Source: JBEKHI01 sp050012355 (GTDB lineage: Bacteria; Actinomycetota; Actinomycetes; Streptosporangiales; Streptosporangiaceae). From it: a DNA stretch of 10,404 bases. Below, piece by piece: positions 6,320 through 10,404 of this stretch. Both the position numbers and the translations under genes were made by a program. The notes beneath the pieces were generated by a model that was not told where the DNA came from, searched no databases, and saw only the letters and a list, made by a program, of their open reading frames with translations. The stretch is taken from contig JBEKHI010000307.1 of the NCBI GenBank assembly GCA_050012355.1, positions 1-10,404 on the forward strand, in the 5' to 3' direction. Within the stretch, counting starts at the first letter, position 1. Every line of letters begins with the position of its first letter.

Positions 6320-8137
6320 CTACCTCCCGGGGGGTGGCTCGTCCAGGCTCACCTCGGCGACGGCCGTCTCCAGTGAGGGTGTGTCGGAGAGCAACTGGCG
6401 GGTGTAAGGCTGGCTGGGGTCGGCGAGTACCTGCCCCACCTCGCCGGCCTCGACGATGCGGCCCTGGCTCAGCACGGCAACCCGCTGTGCGATGGACCGC
6501 ACCAGCGGCAGGTTGTGGGTGATGAAGAGCATTGAGAGCCCGAGGTCCCGCTGCAGGCTGCCGAGCAGTTCGACGATCGCCGCCTGGACGCTGACATCCA
6601 GCGCTGATGTCACCTCGTCGCAGATCAGCACCGTGGGATCACAGACCAGAGCGCGGGCGATCGCGACCCGCTGCCGTTCCCCGCCGGAGAGCTGGTCCGG
6701 GTAACGGCGAGCGTAGCCGGACGTCAGGGATACCCGCTCGAGCATCTCCGCGACTCGCTGGTCGGCTTCCCGGCCGCTCGCGGTTCCGAAGACCTTGAGC
6801 GGCTGCGCGACGATCTGGCCCACCGTCCGGCGGGGGTTCAGCGAGCCATAGGGGTTCTGGAAGATGTACTGGATCCGCCGCCGGGCATCGCCGCCGCGCT
6901 TACGCGCGGAGGGGTGCAGCTCGGCGCCGTCCAGCGCGATGGTGCCGGTCCAGTCGCGGTGCAAGCCTGCCACGGCCCGGGCGATGGTTGTTTTTCCCGA
7001 TCCTGACTCACCGACCAGCGCCAGGCACTCGTGGGCGGCGAGGCTCAGGCTCACCGAGTGGACGACCTCGTAGCGACCGTAGGAGGCAACCAGGTCGGTG
7101 AGACGAAGCGCGGGCACCTCGGCATCGTCGGCCGCGGGCATCTCGATCGGTTCGCCCGCCTTGCCCGGGTCCTGGGTCATCACGAGCTCGGCCCGGACGC
7201 ACCGGACCGTGTGATCCGTGCCGATCGGCCGCAGCGAAGGCACTTCCTGCTCACACTGCTCGATGCGCAGGGCGCAGCGGGGCGCGAACCCGCAGCCACC
7301 GGGCTGGTTCCCTGGCGACAGCGCGTGGCCCGGGATGCCGACCAGCGACCGGCCGCCGGTCAGCCGCGGGATCGCGCCGATGAGCCGTCGCGTGTACGGA
7401 TGGCCTGCCGAGGCGAACAGCCCGTCCGCGGGCCCGAGCTCGACCACCCGTCCGGCATACATGACCGCGACCCGCCGGGCCAGCCCGGCCACGACGGCGA
7501 GGTCGTGGCTCACGTACAGCGCGGCGACATCGTGCAGTGCCGCGAGTTCCCGCACGGTGGACAGCACGTGCGCCTGGGTCGTGACGTCGAGGCCGGTGGT
7601 CGGCTCGTCGAGGACGATGAGGCGGGGGCGGTTGGCGAAGGCCATCGCGAGTCCGACCCGCTGCTGCTGACCGCCGGACAGCTCATGCGGATAGCGCTTG
7701 AGGAACGCGTGGTCGTCAGGAAGGGCGACCTCGCGCATCATCTCCGCGATGCGGGCGGCGTGATCGCGGGCTCCGCCGCTGTCATGCGCTTCGAGCACCT
7801 CACGGACCTGCAGGCCGATCCGCAGCGCCGGGTTCAGCGAAGAGGCCGGATCTTGCGGGACATACGACACGGCCGAGCCGCGCAGCTTCCGGCGCTCCTC
7901 TTCATCCAGGGTGAGGACGTCACGGTCGCCCAGCAGTACGGACCCGCCAGCGATCCGCAGGCCGCGCCGCGCGTGGCCGAGCAATGCCAGCCCGACCGTG
8001 GTCTTGCCTGATCCGGACTCGCCCACGACGCCGAGGATCTCCCCGGGCGCGATCGTGAAGGACACGTCGCTGACCACCGGGGTGCCGGTCGCGGCGATCT
8101 CGATCCTGAGATTCTCGACGGAGACGGCCGCGCTCAT
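6320..8137 (-). CDS. Fused DppD-DppF-type double ATPase of ABC importer
   Basis: One 605-residue polypeptide carries two ABC domains of the oligopeptide/dipeptide family, powering uptake through the two permeases encoded upstream. Domain 1 has Walker A GESGSGKTT (39-47), Q-loop Gln95, signature LSGGQ (153-157), Walker B ending Asp177-Glu178 and switch His211. It is followed by the oligopeptide C-terminal extension (HPYTRRL, then GCGFAPRC). Domain 2 has Walker A with Lys382, Gln427, LSGGE (483-487), Asp507-Glu508 and His541, ending QPYTRQLL. Cys282, Cys288, Cys295 and Cys313 match the spacing reported for an iron-sulfur site in OppD/DppD proteins. All catalytic residues are present in both halves. 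The frame is open upstream to 8467, but ATG 8137 has AGGAG six bases before it, overlaps the permease stop as ATGA, and begins the domain homology, so it is the start. Confidence 0.9.
   Translation of the reverse strand: MSAAVSVENLRIEIAATGTPVVSDVSFTIAPGEILGVVGESGSGKTTVGLALLGHARRGLRIAGGSVLLGDRDVLTLDEEERRKLRGSAVSYVPQDPASSLNPALRIGLQVREVLEAHDSGGARDHAARIAEMMREVALPDDHAFLKRYPHELSGGQQQRVGLAMAFANRPRLIVLDEPTTGLDVTTQAHVLSTVRELAALHDVAALYVSHDLAVVAGLARRVAVMYAGRVVELGPADGLFASAGHPYTRRLIGAIPRLTGGRSLVGIPGHALSPGNQPGGCGFAPRCALRIEQCEQEVPSLRPIGTDHTVRCVRAELVMTQDPGKAGEPIEMPAADDAEVPALRLTDLVASYGRYEVVHSVSLSLAAHECLALVGESGSGKTTIARAVAGLHRDWTGTIALDGAELHPSARKRGGDARRRIQYIFQNPYGSLNPRRTVGQIVAQPLKVFGTASGREADQRVAEMLERVSLTSGYARRYPDQLSGGERQRVAIARALVCDPTVLICDEVTSALDVSVQAAIVELLGSLQRDLGLSMLFITHNLPLVRSIAQRVAVLSQGRIVEAGEVGQVLADPSQPYTRQLLSDTPSLETAVAEVSLDEPPPGR
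6322..6328 (-). promoter_or_regulatory. Ribosome-binding site of the choline-sulfatase gene
   Basis: GGGAGGT on the minus strand lies 6-7 bases before ATG 6315. It is formed by the last codons and stop of the ATPase gene, so ribosomes ending there can restart on the sulfatase. This supports translational coupling and the start chosen. Confidence 0.7.
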
Positions 8138-9027
8138 CCGGCGCTCCTGGACCGGTCGATGCCGGCGGCGGTGCGGGCGATGCCGTCCCCTATCAAGCCG
8201 GTTCCCATCGTGAGCAGGGCGATGGCGATGATCGGCATGACCGCCCCCCATGGCTGGACCGAGAGCGCGATCTGATTCTGCTGGATCATCGTGCCCCAAT
8301 TCGCGCCGTTCGGGTCGGGAGCGAGCCCGAGGAATGCCAGCGCGGCGATGACGCCGATGGAATAGGTCATCCGAAGGCTCGCCTCCACCATGAGCGGCCC
8401 GAGGGTGTTCGGCAGCAGTTCGCCGAAGAGAATGCGCCAGCGTGGCACGCCCATCGCCTCGGAGCAAGCGATGAAGTCACGCTCGACCACCGGCTGGGCG
8501 GCGCCGCGGGCCACCCGCGCTATCCGCGGCACGGTGGTGATAGCGATCGCGACTACGATGACCCAGGCCTGCGGTCCGACCACGGCGACCGCCACCAGCG
8601 CCAGCATGATCTGCGGGAAGGCCATGATCACGTCCATCGCGCGCATCAGCACGTCGTCGAGAGCATTGCGCGCATAGGCCGCTACCAGTCCGATGGCGAC
8701 GCCGACGATCAGCCCGATGGCGGTCGAGATGACGGCCATCACCAGGATGCCGCGGCCGCCGTAGAGGAACCGGCTCAGCACGTCCTGCCCGAGGTAGTCC
8801 GTGCCGAGTACCGCCTTGCCGCCGGGAGTGCTGTTGGGTACCCCCACCGGGACGCTCGGGCCGTACGGCGCGACGTACGGGCCGATGATCGCCAGCAGGA
8901 CAAGAGCACCGACCAGCACCGCGCCGATGCGCGTTCGCCACAGCCGCAGCGCCCTGAAGATCAAAGACGAGGTACCAAACGGCGCGGGCGATTCCACCGC
9001 CGGCGCCGCGTCGTTCACCGCGGTCAC
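8134..9027 (-). CDS. DppC-type ABC importer permease
   Basis: This 297-residue inner-membrane subunit belongs to the OppC/DppC family. A cytoplasmic N-terminus precedes a first membrane segment at about 33-53. Next comes the family motif 'GTDYLGQDVLSRFLYGGR' (75-92), then hydrophobic segments near 95-118, 136-163, 211-235 and 260-281. The EAA loop that contacts the ATPase is at about 185-207 (ACSEAMGVPRWRILFGELLPN). The GTG start at 9027 is chosen because it overlaps the upstream permease stop as GTGA and has AGGA 7 bases before it; a second GTG at 9018 is less well placed. The stop overlaps the ATPase start as ATGA. These overlaps indicate a coupled operon with stoichiometric subunits. The peptide-type family does not fix the ligand; the sulfatase downstream suggests a sulfate ester. 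Confidence 0.9.
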   Translation of the reverse strand: MTAVNDAAPAVESPAPFGTSSLIFRALRLWRTRIGAVLVGALVLLAIIGPYVAPYGPSVPVGVPNSTPGGKAVLGTDYLGQDVLSRFLYGGRGILVMAVISTAIGLIVGVAIGLVAAYARNALDDVLMRAMDVIMAFPQIMLALVAVAVVGPQAWVIVVAIAITTVPRIARVARGAAQPVVERDFIACSEAMGVPRWRILFGELLPNTLGPLMVEASLRMTYSIGVIAALAFLGLAPDPNGANWGTMIQQNQIALSVQPWGAVMPIIAIALLTMGTGLIGDGIARTAAGIDRSRSAG

Positions 9028-9998
9028 AGCCGGGTCCTGAGTCTCGGCGTGACCATGATGGTGGCCACGTCTGCGATCAGGTTGAGCGCTACGTAAAGCG
9101 CGGCGATGAGCATGGCGAGCGCTTGCACCACTGGCAGGTCGTGGTTGACGACCGCGTCCTGCAGCGCGCTGCCGATGCCCGCGTAGTTGAACACGTACTC
9201 GACGACCACGATGCCTCCGGCCAGGTAGGCGAGATTGAGGGCGATCACCTGGAACACCGGCCCGAGCGCGTTAGGCAGCGCGTGCCGTAGCAGGACTGTG
9301 CGTTCCGGCAGGCCCTTTAGCCGGGCCATCTCCACGTAGTCGCTCTCCAGTACCTCGATCATCGACGCGCGCATGATCCGGGCTACGTACGGCGCGACGG
9401 CGATTACCAGGGTGAGGCACGGCAGGACCAGCGCCGGGATGTTGTCCCACGGCTCCGATCCCGGAGGAATCGTGCTGACGGCCGGCAGGACATGGAACAC
9501 GATGGTGGCGAACAAGATGACAAGCACCACGGCGACGACGAATTCCGGCAGCGCGGCCAGCGCGAGCAGCAAAATCGAACTCACCGAGTCGAAGATCTTC
9601 TCGCGCTTGAGCGCCGCCCAGCAGCCGATCGCCACCGACAGCGGGATGGACACCACGGCTGAGATGGCCACCAGCACGGCGGAGTTCACCAGCTTGGGAC
9701 CCAGCAGCGTGGTCACCGGCTCCTGCGCGGCCAGCGACCGGCCGAGGTTACCGCGCAGCAACCCCGACAGCCACGACCAGTACTGCTCCAGCACCGGCTG
9801 GTCAAGGTGCAGTTGCCTGCGCAGCGCCGCCAGGCTCGCCGGGGTCGCCGACCGGCCGAGTATGGCCTGGGCCGGGTCACCGGGGAGCGCCTGGGTCGCC
9901 GCGAACACCACGATGGAGACCACGACGAGGACGACGATCCCCAGCAGCAGACGGCGGGCCACGAAGCCGGGCACGCCGCCGGATATCAGCCGGCGCAT
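9024..9998 (-). CDS. DppB-type ABC importer permease
   Basis: This 324-residue subunit forms the other half of the membrane channel. It starts with the classic OppB/DppB opening, 'FVARRLLLGIVVLVVVSIVV' (12-31) followed by 'QALPGDPA'. Membrane segments are seen at about 16-34, 104-125, 139-168, 188-207, 247-270 and 289-313, the six expected. The EAA coupling loop is at 221-243 (YVEMARLKGLPERTVLLRHALPN). ATG 9998 lies three bases after the stop of the solute-binding protein gene. No good Shine-Dalgarno sequence is visible, so translation probably depends on coupling to the upstream gene. Its end overlaps the DppC start as GTGA. Length and features are normal for the family. Confidence 0.9.
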   Translation of the reverse strand: MRRLISGGVPGFVARRLLLGIVVLVVVSIVVFAATQALPGDPAQAILGRSATPASLAALRRQLHLDQPVLEQYWSWLSGLLRGNLGRSLAAQEPVTTLLGPKLVNSAVLVAISAVVSIPLSVAIGCWAALKREKIFDSVSSILLLALAALPEFVVAVVLVILFATIVFHVLPAVSTIPPGSEPWDNIPALVLPCLTLVIAVAPYVARIMRASMIEVLESDYVEMARLKGLPERTVLLRHALPNALGPVFQVIALNLAYLAGGIVVVEYVFNYAGIGSALQDAVVNHDLPVVQALAMLIAALYVALNLIADVATIMVTPRLRTRL

Positions 9999-10001
9999 GC
10001 G

Positions 10002-10404
10002 CTAGCCGAACCAGATCGTCCGGTAGCCATGGCCGTAGCTATCGAGGTTGAGGGTGCCCTTGCTGGGCTGCAGTCCCTTGACCTGACTTGAGTGGCCATC
10101 CACCAGGTCGTTGAAGTACGGGATGATGTACCCGCCGATGTCGTACTCGAGCTGTTGCATCTCGTGCTCGATCTCGATGCGCGTGGCGGGGTTGGTCGCC
10201 GCGAGTGCCTGGTTGTACAGCGACACGAAGTTCGACCCTGTCCCGGTCTTGGGCGGCCAGTGCGTCTCGTTGTACGGGGAGGTCGGCAGCGAGCCCTGCT
10301 GCACCTGGTTGAGGTAGCCGCGGGTGCCCCAGAAGTCGACCGAGAAGCCCAGCTTCAGGTACTGGTTGCCGTAGTAGTTGGGGTCGTTCAGCACGTTGAC
10401 CGTG
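10002..10404 (-). CDS. Family-5 extracellular solute-binding protein, C-terminal part (partial)
   Basis: The frame runs off the right edge; only the last 133 residues are visible. They match the C-terminal lobe of SBP_bac_5 (DppA/OppA-type) proteins. A 'DFWGTRGYLNQVQ' segment is followed by the polar 'NFVSLYNQALAATNPATR' helix region, 'EIEHEMQQLEYDIGGYIIPY' and 'FNDLVDGHSSQVKGL', and the chain ends in YRTIWFG. The full protein should be about 500-600 residues with a lipoprotein signal peptide, both outside the window. It captures the ligand for the permease-ATPase complex encoded downstream. It is the first gene of the operon visible here, and any operon promoter would lie further upstream. 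The ligand is unknown; pocket residues are mostly not in view. Confidence 0.85.
   Translation of the reverse strand, partial: TVNVLNDPNYYGNQYLKLGFSVDFWGTRGYLNQVQQGSLPTSPYNETHWPPKTGTGSNFVSLYNQALAATNPATRIEIEHEMQQLEYDIGGYIIPYFNDLVDGHSSQVKGLQPSKGTLNLDSYGHGYRTIWFG

Noticed and set aside
5641..6522. Long plus-strand open frame of 293 codons
   Set aside because: It lies antisense to the choline-sulfatase and the end of the ATPase gene, has the arginine- and glycine-rich composition typical of a shadow frame in GC-rich DNA, and resembles no family.
7031..8011. Long plus-strand open frame of 326 codons
   Set aside because: It is antisense to the double ATPase gene, whose motifs are all intact; the translated sequence has no domain features.
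8138..8467. 110-codon upstream extension of the ATPase frame
   Set aside because: The extension is an out-of-frame reading of the DppC permease gene, and ATG 8137 has a good ribosome site and the ATGA overlap.

Overview
The window reads as chromosome of a high-GC actinobacterium. Every confident gene is GC-rich, several appear to start without a leader, and one divergent gene pair (a fold-III PLP 'amino acid deaminase/aldolase' with an ALO-type flavin oxidase) is, to my recollection, a common actinobacterial neighbourhood. The genus cannot be fixed from sequence alone. I see no tRNA, rRNA, CRISPR array, insertion sequence or phage gene.

Left part (1-2155, + strand): the last 25 codons of a UvrA-type excinuclease gene, then a cytoplasmic TPR plus S41-peptidase-like protein (101-1738). 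Next comes an intergenic stretch of about 250 bases with a duplicated palindromic element and an AT-rich promoter-like segment, followed by a 53-codon orphan gene (1994-2155).

Middle (2201-4765): a divergent pair separated by 36 bases. The minus-strand gene is an alanine-racemase-fold PLP enzyme (2201-3379). The plus-strand gene is a D-arabinono-1,4-lactone oxidase-like flavoenzyme (3416-4765). Both starts are preceded by TACT(C/G)T and exactly six bases, the arrangement expected of leaderless actinobacterial promoters, and a small dyad covers the space between. The pair probably handles a hydroxylated amino acid, aldehyde or polyol substrate; the substrate is unknown.

Right part (4762-10404, all minus strand): one tightly packed operon transcribed right to left. 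It encodes a family-5 solute-binding protein (only its C-terminal 133 residues are in the window), a DppB-type permease, a DppC-type permease, a fused DppD-DppF double ATPase, and a BetC-type choline-sulfatase. Junctions are a 3-base gap, a GTGA overlap, an ATGA overlap and a 4-base gap with the sulfatase ribosome-binding site inside the ATPase gene. The simplest reading is an ABC importer that brings in choline-O-sulfate or a related sulfate ester, with hydrolysis by the last gene product to give sulfate and choline. The sulfatase and flavin oxidase genes converge and share a CTAG at their stop codons.

The most interesting points are the unusual pairing of a peptide-type importer with a choline-sulfatase, the mirror-image leaderless promoters of the divergent pair, the missing metal-binding pattern in the PLP enzyme, and the orphan small gene with its own promoter-like region.
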